A DNA stretch of 64,000 nucleotides from Bradyrhizobium arachidis. GTDB lineage: Bacteria > Pseudomonadota > Alphaproteobacteria > Rhizobiales > Xanthobacteraceae. Position 1 is the stretch's first letter; each line of letters starts with the position of its first letter. Of this stretch, positions 1 through 7,822 are shown piece by piece. The notes beneath the pieces were generated by a model. The model saw nothing but the letters and a program-made list of their open reading frames with translations, had not been told where the DNA came from and did not search any database. The stretch lies in assembly GCF_024758505.1 (NCBI RefSeq), contig NZ_CP077970.1, positions 8,494,001 to 8,558,000 of the forward strand, written 5' to 3'. Position numbers and translations under genes: made by a program.

Positions 1-655
1 TGAACTCCTCGTCCTCGACGGCGAGGAATTTTGCGCCGAGCGATTCCACCTGCTCCTTGGTGGCGGGGCGCACATCGGTCGCGGTCACAATGGCCCCCAG
101 GCGGCGCGCGGTCGCAATGGCCTGAAGACCGGCGACGCCGACGCCCATCACGAACACCTTTGCGGCGGGAACGGTGCCCGCGGCGGTCATCATCATGGGG
201 AAGGCGCGGCCGAAGGCTTCGGCGCCCTCGATCACCGCGCGGTAGCCCGCGAGGTTGGCCTGCGAGGACAGCACGTCCATCACCTGCGCGCGCGTGATGC
301 GCGGCATCAGTTCCATCGCGAAGGCGGAGACGCCGGCATCGGCCATTGTCTTCAGAGCGGCCTCATTGCCGTAGGGATCCATGATGGCGATGACGAGCGC
401 GCCGCGCTTGTACTGCGCGAGCTCGGAGGCCTCGGGGCGCTTCACCTTGATGATGATGTCGGCGTCCTTCAGCGCATCCGCGCTGACGGTGGCGCCCACG
501 GCCGTGAACTCGGAATCCGGCAGACCCGACTTGATGCCGGCACCCGGCTCAACGGCGATCTCGGCGCCCAGCGCCTTGAACTTCTTCACCGTATCCGGCG
601 AAGCGGCGACCCTCGGTTCCGACGGGTCGATTTCCTTGGCAACGGCGATCTTCAT
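1..655 (-). CDS. pntA: NAD(P) transhydrogenase subunit alpha (3' end outside window)
   Basis: N-terminal 218 residues of the NAD(H)-binding domain I subunit of the proton-translocating transhydrogenase, which uses the proton gradient to reduce NADP+ with NADH. The protein opens MKIAVAKEIDPSEPRVAASP and contains the dinucleotide-binding stretch VFVMGVGVAGLQAIATARRLGA followed by ATDVRP, as in alanine dehydrogenase/PntA folds. The ATG is at 655. The gene runs off the left edge of the window. The neighbouring short cytochrome oxidase gene on the same strand is a context often seen in Bradyrhizobium-type genomes. Confidence 0.93.
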   Translation of the reverse strand, partial: MKIAVAKEIDPSEPRVAASPDTVKKFKALGAEIAVEPGAGIKSGLPDSEFTAVGATVSADALKDADIIIKVKRPEASELAQYKRGALVIAIMDPYGNEAALKTMADAGVSAFAMELMPRITRAQVMDVLSSQANLAGYRAVIEGAEAFGRAFPMMMTAAGTVPAAKVFVMGVGVAGLQAIATARRLGAIVTATDVRPATKEQVESLGAKFLAVEDEEF

Positions 656-796
656 GGGCCCTCCGGCGGCGCGGGACAGCGCACGCACAAAAAAGTAGCG
701 TTACTCCCGCAACGTTGGATACCGGTTTTAGAACCGGCTTGGATGCAAATTTTGTGGGCAGCCGCCGCCGCAGGCGTGGGCAGCCGCCGTGACGGA

Positions 797-949
797 TCAG
801 GTGAGGAAGATCGCCATCAGGATCACGATCAGCGCGACCGAAACAGAGCCCCACTTCACCAGCTTGATGAAGCCCTCATAGGTCTGCTCGTGCGCAACGT
901 AGTCGTTGCCGTCGGCGGTGGTGTACGCCACTTCGCTATGGTCAGCCAT
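797..949 (-). CDS. aa3-type cytochrome c oxidase subunit IV (50 aa)
   Basis: A 50-residue protein starting MADHSEVAYTTADGNDY, with a soluble N-terminus (about 1-27) and one membrane segment (about 30-49, GSVSVALIVILMAIFLT). This is the layout of the bacterial aa3 oxidase subunit IV family (COX_aa3_sub_IV), a small accessory peptide of the terminal oxidase. It lies 141 bases upstream of pntA on the same strand. A small dyad, CCGGTT-N4-AACCGG, lies in between at 722-737. Confidence 0.85.
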   Translation of the reverse strand: MADHSEVAYTTADGNDYVAHEQTYEGFIKLVKWGSVSVALIVILMAIFLT

Positions 950-1113
950 GTCTCGTCCCCAGTCGAAAGTCTAATCCTCGCGTGCCTTACCGCAAACAAT
1001 TCGGCAGGGCAACGGCGCAACTGCCCAGTTTTCCCGCAAATAGGGTCATTTGGAATCCCAATTATCGCGGATCCAGCGGGTACCGTTCGTTCAACAGATG
1101 TTCTACGCCCACC

Positions 1114-4095
1114 CTACCCCTGATCGAGCCCATCCCCGGTGGCCGCGGCGACCCTGGGCCGTTCGATAACCGGCATCCCGAGGGCCTTGCGCACCTCGTC
1201 GATTGCGTCCTCGCCCGGCCGGGTAAACCGCGCCGTCCGTGGAGCGATGCCGGGGCCGACCGCCACAGGGTGGTCGCCGCCCAGGAAGCCGTGGGTGATG
1301 TGGAAGCCGAGCGCGCGGTAGACCTCGAACTGCTCCTCCGAGAAAAACTGATCGCCGGTGGTCTCGTGCGGGAAGCGATCGTTGCGCCGCGCGTAGTCGC
1401 GAATGTAGTCGTTCTCGTCGCCGGTCAGCGATGACTTGATGTAGACGAGATAGCCATTGTCGCCGCTGCCATAGTCGATGGTGCCGATGGCGACATGCAT
1501 ATGATCGCGCGGCCCATCGTCGTCCTCGTCCTGCGTAGGCGCTTGTTCGGCGTTGCGCGCCATCAATGTGCGCGTGCGATCGGCGACGGGCGTCCAGGGC
1601 AGATCGATCCGGACGCCGAGATCGATGCGGGCATAGCGCTGAAGCGTCATCAGCGAGCCGAAATTCATCGACGCATCGGCCTCCGCATCGACCGCAATGA
1701 TCACCTTGCAGCGGCGGCGCAACAGCTCGTAGATGCCGAGATTTTCGATGTGGCCGCCATCGGTGAGGTAGACGCCGTCGCTGTTCTCGTAGAGACGGCC
1801 GGAGATTTCAGACCACAGGAATAGCGGCGTGGAACGGCGCTGCGGACGGGCGTCGGCATCGACATAGCGAGGGTTCCGCAGCCAGTAGCCCAGGCGCACA
1901 TTGAGCAGCGCCAGTGTCGGCGTCAGCGCCCTGATCGAGTTCGAGCCCATGTTCGACGACGCCGCCGCCCCCGAGATAGCCATGGCGGTCGCGAGATCGA
2001 GGCTCCGCTCCAGGTTCTCGACCGCCGGAGTCTTGGCGTAGCGCGTCGCTTCGCTGCCGACATAGAGCGGCGAGAACACGAAGAAGTCCGCGTTACGGCC
2101 GCGCCGGTTGGCGAAGTCCGACCCCTGGATGTTCAGCGCCGTGTTGATGAGATGATAGGGCGCGCGCAGCCGCGGCCGGACGGGCTGATCGTCAGTCGCA
2201 ACGTCGCCACTGCCAACCGCGTAGAGCTCGCTCAACTTCATCCGGTCGAGCGGCTTGAAATCGCGGCCCTGGTCGAGGCTCGCCTCGGCGCGGGCGATGT
2301 TGCCGTCAGCCGAACGGCTGGGATCGAACAGAAACGCCTTGCTGAGGCGATCGCGGTACAGACGGTGCAGCGAATTGGCGTTGGGCGTCAGCAACAGGGA
2401 GACGACGAACAGCAACAGACCGACGACAGCATAGAGCAGAGCCATCGGCAGACTGAAGGTATAGCCAAGTCTCAAAGCCGGCCCATGAAACAACGCCGGG
2501 ACGCATGCTTCGATGACGTTGCCTGCCCGATGGGCCAGGAAATCGAGCCAGGCCGGGGCATGGGATTTTGACGTCACCCACTCGGTCTTCGCGGCAGCCG
2601 CCGTACTCTTCGGCGTGATCTCAGCCGAAAAGGTGCCGGCCCCGGTATCGAACGCGATCTTGCCCGCCATGCTTCCCTGCGCGGGCGCATCCGCCTTCAC
2701 GGCGGCCATGCACTCCTGCTGCGCAGCGGGGCTCAGGGGCGGCTGGCAGTCGCGTGCGAGATCGTTGGCAATGCCCCAATAGGACAAATAGAGATAGGCG
2801 ACCCAGATGATCAACGGCAGCGCCAGGCCGGCGATCCACAGCGCAACCCTGGCGACGATCGCAAGCACCAGCGACCCCCATTGCGAGGACACGCTGTTGC
2901 CCTTCATGAGTTCGATGAACTGCTGCCTGAAGGCGGTGACGAAGGCGCCGATCGGCGCAGCAATCGCCGCAAGCGATTTGATCCAGTTGACCGCGACGGC
3001 GCCCGCCGGTCCGCCCAACGCGGTGCTCTCGGCCACGTCGAACATCTGGACCAGCATGAAGGGCTGAAACTCGAAGAACGCGACCACCGCCAGCAGCACC
3101 AGGAAGGTTGCCCCCGCAGTCGGCCCGTGCGAGCGGAACTCCTGACGGTTCTCCGGGCTCGCAAACGAGCGCACGACCGCCCAGGCAAAGAACAGCAGCA
3201 CGCCGATGATCGCCGTTGCGAGCGTCAGCGCGAAGTTCTCGACGCTGAGGAAGCGCGCGAAGTCGCAGGCGACGCCGAGCACCAGCGCGATGCCGGCAAG
3301 ATAGGTGAACACGATACTCGGACCGGTTCCCTTGTCCGAGCGGGATGTCCAGTACAGGAGCCCGCTGATGGCGAGCAGGAGCAGGGAAATGGCGCCGCCG
3401 ACGGCGGTGAAGCCGTAGGTATCAACGACGCTGAAATCGTGGAGCTCGCAGACCTTGCGGTCCCTGAGACCGACACCGAAAATATTCGCGACCGTCAGGC
3501 AACTCCGCAACGGAGTCGACCAGATGGTCACGGCAGCGAGCAGCAGCACGACCGGCAGCGTCAGCCCGATATTGGCGATCAGGCCCCGCACCACGATCGC
3601 AATCCCGGTCAGGACGTCGCGGACGCCGGCGGGGATCAGGTAGTTGGAATAATTTCTGATGTGTCCGACCGACGGCGTATCGCTGATCTCGCTGGCGGCC
3701 ACGGTCCCTCCGGCCGGCCGCTCGCCGAAGACGAAACGTCGTGCCACCGTCATGGTCGCGCTGAGCGAGGTGCCGATGTAGCCCCCGCCGGATACGGTGG
3801 AGAGATAATCGATCCGTCCGATCAGGTTGTGGTGGTTCAGCGCCTGGAGCACCCCGAGACAAATCGCCGAGGAGCGGATGCCGCCGCCAGACAAAGCGAG
3901 CCCGGCGACATCGAGCATCTGGCAGGCGCCTACGCTCTCGGGGTCGAGTTGCCGGGCCGCCTCGCGGCGGGTGTTGATCGCCGCGATCTCCTCGCGAACG
4001 ATCTGCTGGTGCTTCTCGCACCAGGGCGTTTCCTCTTCGAAGGCTGCGGCGTTCCGTGTCGCTCCAGGTCGCGCGGCCTGTCCCTGATCGGGCAT
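1114..4095 (-). CDS. Large patatin-like phospholipase with internal membrane region
   Basis: A 993-residue protein. The N-terminal part has the patatin oxyanion motif SGGGIR (about residues 69-74) and the nucleophile elbow STVSGGGYIG (Ser near 103). The partner Asp motif DGG lies far downstream at about 779-781 (LTDGGHIENLGIYELL). Between them, residues about 150-590 hold many hydrophobic segments, so the catalytic dyad is split by a multi-pass membrane region. The ATG at 4095 is preferred over an upstream TTG at 4116 because GGGGAGG lies five bases before it. Likely a membrane-bound lipid acyl hydrolase; the substrate is unknown. Monocistronic, facing the TetR gene. Confidence 0.82.
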   Translation of the reverse strand: MPDQGQAARPGATRNAAAFEEETPWCEKHQQIVREEIAAINTRREAARQLDPESVGACQMLDVAGLALSGGGIRSSAICLGVLQALNHHNLIGRIDYLSTVSGGGYIGTSLSATMTVARRFVFGERPAGGTVAASEISDTPSVGHIRNYSNYLIPAGVRDVLTGIAIVVRGLIANIGLTLPVVLLLAAVTIWSTPLRSCLTVANIFGVGLRDRKVCELHDFSVVDTYGFTAVGGAISLLLLAISGLLYWTSRSDKGTGPSIVFTYLAGIALVLGVACDFARFLSVENFALTLATAIIGVLLFFAWAVVRSFASPENRQEFRSHGPTAGATFLVLLAVVAFFEFQPFMLVQMFDVAESTALGGPAGAVAVNWIKSLAAIAAPIGAFVTAFRQQFIELMKGNSVSSQWGSLVLAIVARVALWIAGLALPLIIWVAYLYLSYWGIANDLARDCQPPLSPAAQQECMAAVKADAPAQGSMAGKIAFDTGAGTFSAEITPKSTAAAAKTEWVTSKSHAPAWLDFLAHRAGNVIEACVPALFHGPALRLGYTFSLPMALLYAVVGLLLFVVSLLLTPNANSLHRLYRDRLSKAFLFDPSRSADGNIARAEASLDQGRDFKPLDRMKLSELYAVGSGDVATDDQPVRPRLRAPYHLINTALNIQGSDFANRRGRNADFFVFSPLYVGSEATRYAKTPAVENLERSLDLATAMAISGAAASSNMGSNSIRALTPTLALLNVRLGYWLRNPRYVDADARPQRRSTPLFLWSEISGRLYENSDGVYLTDGGHIENLGIYELLRRRCKVIIAVDAEADASMNFGSLMTLQRYARIDLGVRIDLPWTPVADRTRTLMARNAEQAPTQDEDDDGPRDHMHVAIGTIDYGSGDNGYLVYIKSSLTGDENDYIRDYARRNDRFPHETTGDQFFSEEQFEVYRALGFHITHGFLGGDHPVAVGPGIAPRTARFTRPGEDAIDEVRKALGMPVIERPRVAAATGDGLDQG

Positions 4096-4165
4096 GCGAG
4101 CCTCCCCAACGGGCAAAGACGATCGGCAATCAATAGTTGAAAAACGGCCTCAAGTATCTATGAGG

Positions 4166-4870
4166 TTAGTCTTGTGCCTGGCGCGAACGTTCAATGCCGG
4201 CGATCAGGATCTCGAGGCCGGTCTCAAAAGTCGCCTGGAAATGCGCCGGCTGAAAATACGGTGCAGCCGCCGCCAGATGCTTGAATTGGGCGGCGATCGT
4301 CTCGTTTGACACCGGTTCCGCCGAGGACGGACCCTTGGCGTAGCCGGCCGTCTCGTCCAGCGCGGCGCCGGTGAGGTAGTAGCCGATCTCGCGAAAATAT
4401 GTCGCAGCCTCGCGATCGGAGAAGCCGGCCTCGCGCAAGATGCCGATGATCCCGTCGATATAGGCGACGCCCGCTTGCGTGTTGAGCCGGTGCACGGCGA
4501 AGAACGGAAAGAACGCGGGATGTTTTAGCGCCATGGCACGGAAGCCGCGGGCCGCGCGGCGCAGGCGCTCGCGCCAATCCCATTGCGGTTCCATCACGAC
4601 CCGCGCCTGCCCCAGCATCAGATCGATCAGCGCGTCCATCAGATGCGCCTTGCTCGGGAAGTGATGGTAGATGCTCATCGCCTCGCAGCCGAGTTCGTCG
4701 CCGAGCCGGCGCGTCGAGAGCGCGGAAAACCCGTCGCGATCGACCAGCGTCATGGCGGCAGCAGTGATCCGCTCGCGCGACAGGGATAGCCCCCTTCCCC
4801 GCTCGCCCGCGGCGCTGCGCTTGCGCGATGCGCCGGGGCTGGTTTTCCGGGGTCTGGCTTTTCTGGTCAT
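4166..4870 (-). CDS. TetR/AcrR family transcriptional regulator
   Basis: A 234-residue repressor-type protein. Residues about 30-85 form the TetR helix-turn-helix (LSRERITAAAMTLVDRDGFS... MSIYHHFPSK), preceded by a basic tail (MTRKARPRKTSPGASRKR). The C-terminal part resembles the TetR_C dimerisation/ligand domain. It is divergent from a fatty acid hydroxylase gene, and the 87-base gap carries two near-identical palindromes (4898-4910, 4930-4942), the probable operators for both genes. The inducer is unknown. Confidence 0.88.
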   Translation of the reverse strand: MTRKARPRKTSPGASRKRSAAGERGRGLSLSRERITAAAMTLVDRDGFSALSTRRLGDELGCEAMSIYHHFPSKAHLMDALIDLMLGQARVVMEPQWDWRERLRRAARGFRAMALKHPAFFPFFAVHRLNTQAGVAYIDGIIGILREAGFSDREAATYFREIGYYLTGAALDETAGYAKGPSSAEPVSNETIAAQFKHLAAAAPYFQPAHFQATFETGLEILIAGIERSRQAQD

Positions 4871-4897
4871 CGTCCCATGCTCGAATCCGCTTGCAAC

Positions 4898-4942
4898 CTT
4901 ACACTGGAAGGCTGTATTGTGAAGTCAGACTTACACTGTAAG
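4898..4942. promoter_or_regulatory. Paired 13-bp palindromic operator between tetR and hydroxylase genes
   Basis: CTTACACTGGAAG at 4898-4910 and CTTACACTGTAAG at 4930-4942. The second is a perfect palindrome around its central base; the first differs by one base and is symmetric as CCTT...AAGG. Centres are 32 bases apart, about three helical turns, which suits two dimers on one DNA face. Binding by the adjacent TetR protein is inferred from position and symmetry. Confidence 0.7.
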
Positions 4943-4957
4943 GTTGGAGACGATGCG

Positions 4958-5755
4958 ATGTCGGCTATTGACCTGTTCGGCCTGCTGGTGCCCGTGACCT
5001 ATCTGGTGATGCTCGCGATCGAGAGCCTGGTCCCGGCGCGGCAATTTCCAGCCATCCCCTATTGGCGGCTGAAGGGTTTTTGCTTCCTGACGGTGCAGGG
5101 TCTGATTGCAACGCTGACCCCGCTGGTCATTCCCGAACCCTGGCTGGAGCGGCACCGGCTGATGGACCTGACCGGCCTCGGCGTGGTCTGGGGCGCGGCG
5201 CTAGGTTACGTCGTGCTCTCGCTCATCAACTATGTCTGGCACCGCAGCGCGCACACGTTTCCGGTGATGTGGCGGCTGTTCCACCAGATCCATCACAGCC
5301 CGCAGCGCATGGACATGTCGGGCGCCGCGCTCTTTCACCCGTTCGAGACGATCGCGTTCTTCGCGATCGCAACCGTCCTGACGACCCTGGTGCTCGGGCT
5401 CGATCCGGTGGCTGCGGCTGCGACCGGTTACATCGCCGCCTTCTACGGCTACTTCCAGCACATGAATATCCGCACGCCGCAATGGCTCGGCACCATCATC
5501 CAGCGGCCGGAGGCGCATTGCGTCCATCATCAGCGCGACGTGCACGCCTATAATTACGGCGACCTGCCGATCTGGGACATGCTGCTCGGCACCTTCCGTA
5601 ATCCGGCGACGTTCGAAGGCGCCGTCGGTTTCGACAAGCCGGCCACCGATCGCTTCGGCGCGATGCTCGCCTTTGCCGACGTCAACGAACCCGCCGCCGG
5701 ACCGAACAGCCTTGGTCGCGGCGCGAATTCAGCGAGCCAGCGCGCGTCCGCATAA
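4958..5755 (+). CDS. Sterol desaturase / fatty acid hydroxylase family membrane protein
   Basis: A 265-residue membrane di-iron hydroxylase-like protein. The histidine clusters typical of the family are visible: HRSAH (about 87-91), HQIHHS (about 101-106) and HCVHHQRDVH (about 190-199). Hydrophobic segments flank them. Members hydroxylate or desaturate lipid or sterol carbon using O2; the substrate here is unknown. An ATG at 4877 is also in frame, but it lies before the operators. The ATG at 4958, after TTGGAGA, leaves the operators in the promoter. Probably repressed by the divergent TetR protein. Confidence 0.85.
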   Translation: MSAIDLFGLLVPVTYLVMLAIESLVPARQFPAIPYWRLKGFCFLTVQGLIATLTPLVIPEPWLERHRLMDLTGLGVVWGAALGYVVLSLINYVWHRSAHTFPVMWRLFHQIHHSPQRMDMSGAALFHPFETIAFFAIATVLTTLVLGLDPVAAAATGYIAAFYGYFQHMNIRTPQWLGTIIQRPEAHCVHHQRDVHAYNYGDLPIWDMLLGTFRNPATFEGAVGFDKPATDRFGAMLAFADVNEPAAGPNSLGRGANSASQRASA

Positions 5756-5809
5756 GTCGCGAGTTGGGCCCAGAACCGGCAACGACAGAGCCAAGCGGGA
5801 CACGCAACA

Positions 5810-7363
5810 TTACTCGGGCAAACCCGCGGCGCGGAGGGAGGCGGTAATCCGTTCGCGGACCTCGATCGAACGGAACGGAACGGCCTCTCTGCCATGAGAG
5901 GCGTGGTAGTCAGGCTGAAGCTTCAATAACCGCGCGGCCGCCTCGCGGGCTTCGGCGACATGTCCGGCGCCAACGGAGTTCGCAATATAGGCTTCGAGCA
6001 TGTTGGCATCGGCATTGAATTGCAGCACCTTCGCTGCCGAGACGCATCCCTCCTCGAACCGCCCTTGATGAAAATGCGCGAATGAGATCCCCAACCAGGT
6101 GGACGCCCGCAGGGGGTCGAAGGGGCTGAGCCTGATCATTCGCTCGAAGCTCTCGATGGCGCGTTCCGTCTCGCCGCACATCAGCGCCACCCAGCCGCGG
6201 GAATACCAGGCGATGGCGAGATTGGCGTTGAGGGCGACAGCCTGCTCGACCATGAACAATCCACGATCGTACTCGTGCCCGAAATAGGTCAGCACGTGGC
6301 CGCATCTGGCCAGCGTGAACGCATCGGAGTTTTCCGCTCTTGCTCCGAGGCGCGCAAGCTGAATGGCTTCAGCGCGCATGTCGGCGCTCAGGGGCAGGCC
6401 GCCAGTCACCTGTTGAACGAGAAAAGTCCACGCCGCCATGGCATAGGCCGCGGCGTAGTCCGGATCCCGCTCAATTGCCTTCTTGAAGAACTCACGCGCC
6501 TCCAATTGCGTCCGCCGCTTCGGCGCCAGCGCCATACCGCGCAAGTAGAGGTCGTAGCTGTCCAGCTTGTCGGTCGGCTTCTGGCGCGACCGCTCAATCT
6601 CGGCCTGCTCGAGTTTCGGCGCGATCAGACCGACGACGCTCATCGTGACCTGGTCCTGCAGGCCGAACACGTCCTCAAGCGCGCCATCAAAATTGTCAGC
6701 CCACAGATGTCGATCCGTTGCAGCCTCTACAAGCTGCCCAGTGATGCGGACCCGATGTCCGGCTTTTCGGACGCTTCCTTCCAGGACATAGCGAACGCCG
6801 AGTTCTCTGCCCACCTGTCTTACATCGACGGTGCGCCCCTTGTAGACGAAGCTTGAGTTGCGAGCGATGACAAACAGTGATTTGAAGCGCGAGAGCGCCG
6901 TGATGATGTCTTCCACCATCCCGTCCGCAAAATAATCCTGCTCGGGATCGCCGCTCATGTTCTCGAACGGCAGCACGACGATGGACGGTTTGTCGGGCAC
7001 CGCAAGGGCGCTCTCGGGTGCAGCTTCGCCCGAATTCATGCCCGCGGCTTCTCGCGCCTCCCGCACCTGTCCGACGAAGCGGAATCCCTTGCGTGGCAAC
7101 GTCTTGATCAGGCGCTGTTCCTCCCCGGAATCGCCGATTGCGCTTCGGACGGCATTCAGCCGGGTCGTCAGCGCCGCATCCGAAACGCTGCGCCCATTCC
7201 AGATCGTATTGATGAGGTCATCTTTGCTGACGACGCGCTCCCTGTTGCGGATCAGGTAATCAAGCAGATCGAACACCTGCGGCGCGATGGAGACGACGTT
7301 CGTCCCGCGGCGGAGCTCGCGCCGGTCGGTGTCGAACGCGTACTCGTCGAAGAGATAGCGCAA
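5810..7363 (-). CDS. Winged-helix regulator with TolB-like and TPR domains
   Basis: A 517-residue protein. Residues about 1-100 are an OmpR/CadC-type winged helix (FDEYAFDTDRRELRRG ... LPRKGFRFVG). Residues about 120-265 are the TolB-like/FlgO-like module (KPSIVVLPFENMSGDPEQDY ... LEGSVRKAG). The rest is TPR-like helical repeats. There is no receiver domain and no clear transmembrane segment, so it is probably a cytoplasmic one-component regulator. The start is a TTG at 7363 with GGGGGAT nine bases upstream. The TolB-like and TPR parts match the cyclase protein at 15873-17639, which has a different N-terminal domain. Confidence 0.82.
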   Translation of the reverse strand: MRYLFDEYAFDTDRRELRRGTNVVSIAPQVFDLLDYLIRNRERVVSKDDLINTIWNGRSVSDAALTTRLNAVRSAIGDSGEEQRLIKTLPRKGFRFVGQVREAREAAGMNSGEAAPESALAVPDKPSIVVLPFENMSGDPEQDYFADGMVEDIITALSRFKSLFVIARNSSFVYKGRTVDVRQVGRELGVRYVLEGSVRKAGHRVRITGQLVEAATDRHLWADNFDGALEDVFGLQDQVTMSVVGLIAPKLEQAEIERSRQKPTDKLDSYDLYLRGMALAPKRRTQLEAREFFKKAIERDPDYAAAYAMAAWTFLVQQVTGGLPLSADMRAEAIQLARLGARAENSDAFTLARCGHVLTYFGHEYDRGLFMVEQAVALNANLAIAWYSRGWVALMCGETERAIESFERMIRLSPFDPLRASTWLGISFAHFHQGRFEEGCVSAAKVLQFNADANMLEAYIANSVGAGHVAEAREAAARLLKLQPDYHASHGREAVPFRSIEVRERITASLRAAGLPE

Positions 7364-7533
7364 GGTGCGAATCCCCCGGGATCAGGATGAGGCCTCGGCG
7401 ATGCCCTTGGTCTCGCTGAAGATCGCAAGAATAAGCCGCTGATGAGGAAAATGTAAGCTGCCGGTCAAGCATGCGCGTCGATCGCGCGGCACCTTCGCGC
7501 AGGTGGAAGGCACCGCCCAAGGGAGACACCGCA

Positions 7534-7782
7534 ATGAGCACGACGCACGACGCAACATGGCTGGCCCGGACATCCATAACGACACGATATCTCTCCAACC
7601 TCATCTGGAGATGCTGGGATGCCCTGCAGGAGCACCTCGCGCGCCAGGACTTGCGAGCCACCTTGTCGGGCCTCAGTGACCGGGAGCTGATGGATATCGG
7701 CGCCCGGCGCGGCGAGATCGACTACCTCGCCTCGCACCGAGCCACCGACCCCCGCGACATCCGGGACCGGATGATGATCTGA
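7534..7782 (+). CDS. DUF1127 domain protein
   Basis: An 82-residue protein whose second half carries the DUF1127 pattern (LSGLSDRELMDIGARRGEIDYLA, about 49-71). DUF1127 proteins are short, arginine-rich, mostly cytoplasmic proteins common in rhizobia; some have been linked to RNA binding and phosphate/carbon metabolism. The ATG at 7534 follows AAGGGAGA at 7519-7526. It is divergent from the winged-helix gene. Confidence 0.8.
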   Translation: MSTTHDATWLARTSITTRYLSNLIWRCWDALQEHLARQDLRATLSGLSDRELMDIGARRGEIDYLASHRATDPRDIRDRMMI

Positions 7783-7800
7783 TAGCGCGCGCCCCGGCGC

Positions 7801-7822
7801 GAAGCGGCGTTCGCGCCGCTTC
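7801..7822. terminator. GC-rich hairpin between convergent genes
   Basis: GAAGCGGCG-TTCG-CGCCGCTTC, a perfect 9-bp stem with a stable TTCG loop, between the DUF1127 gene and the converging M3 peptidase gene, overlapping the stop of the latter. There is no clear T-run, so intrinsic termination is likely but not certain. Confidence 0.5.

Noticed and set aside
2881..4140. 419-residue frame antisense to the patatin gene
   Set aside because: Composition typical of an antisense shadow (Arg, Asp, Gly, Gln); patatin motifs are on the other strand.
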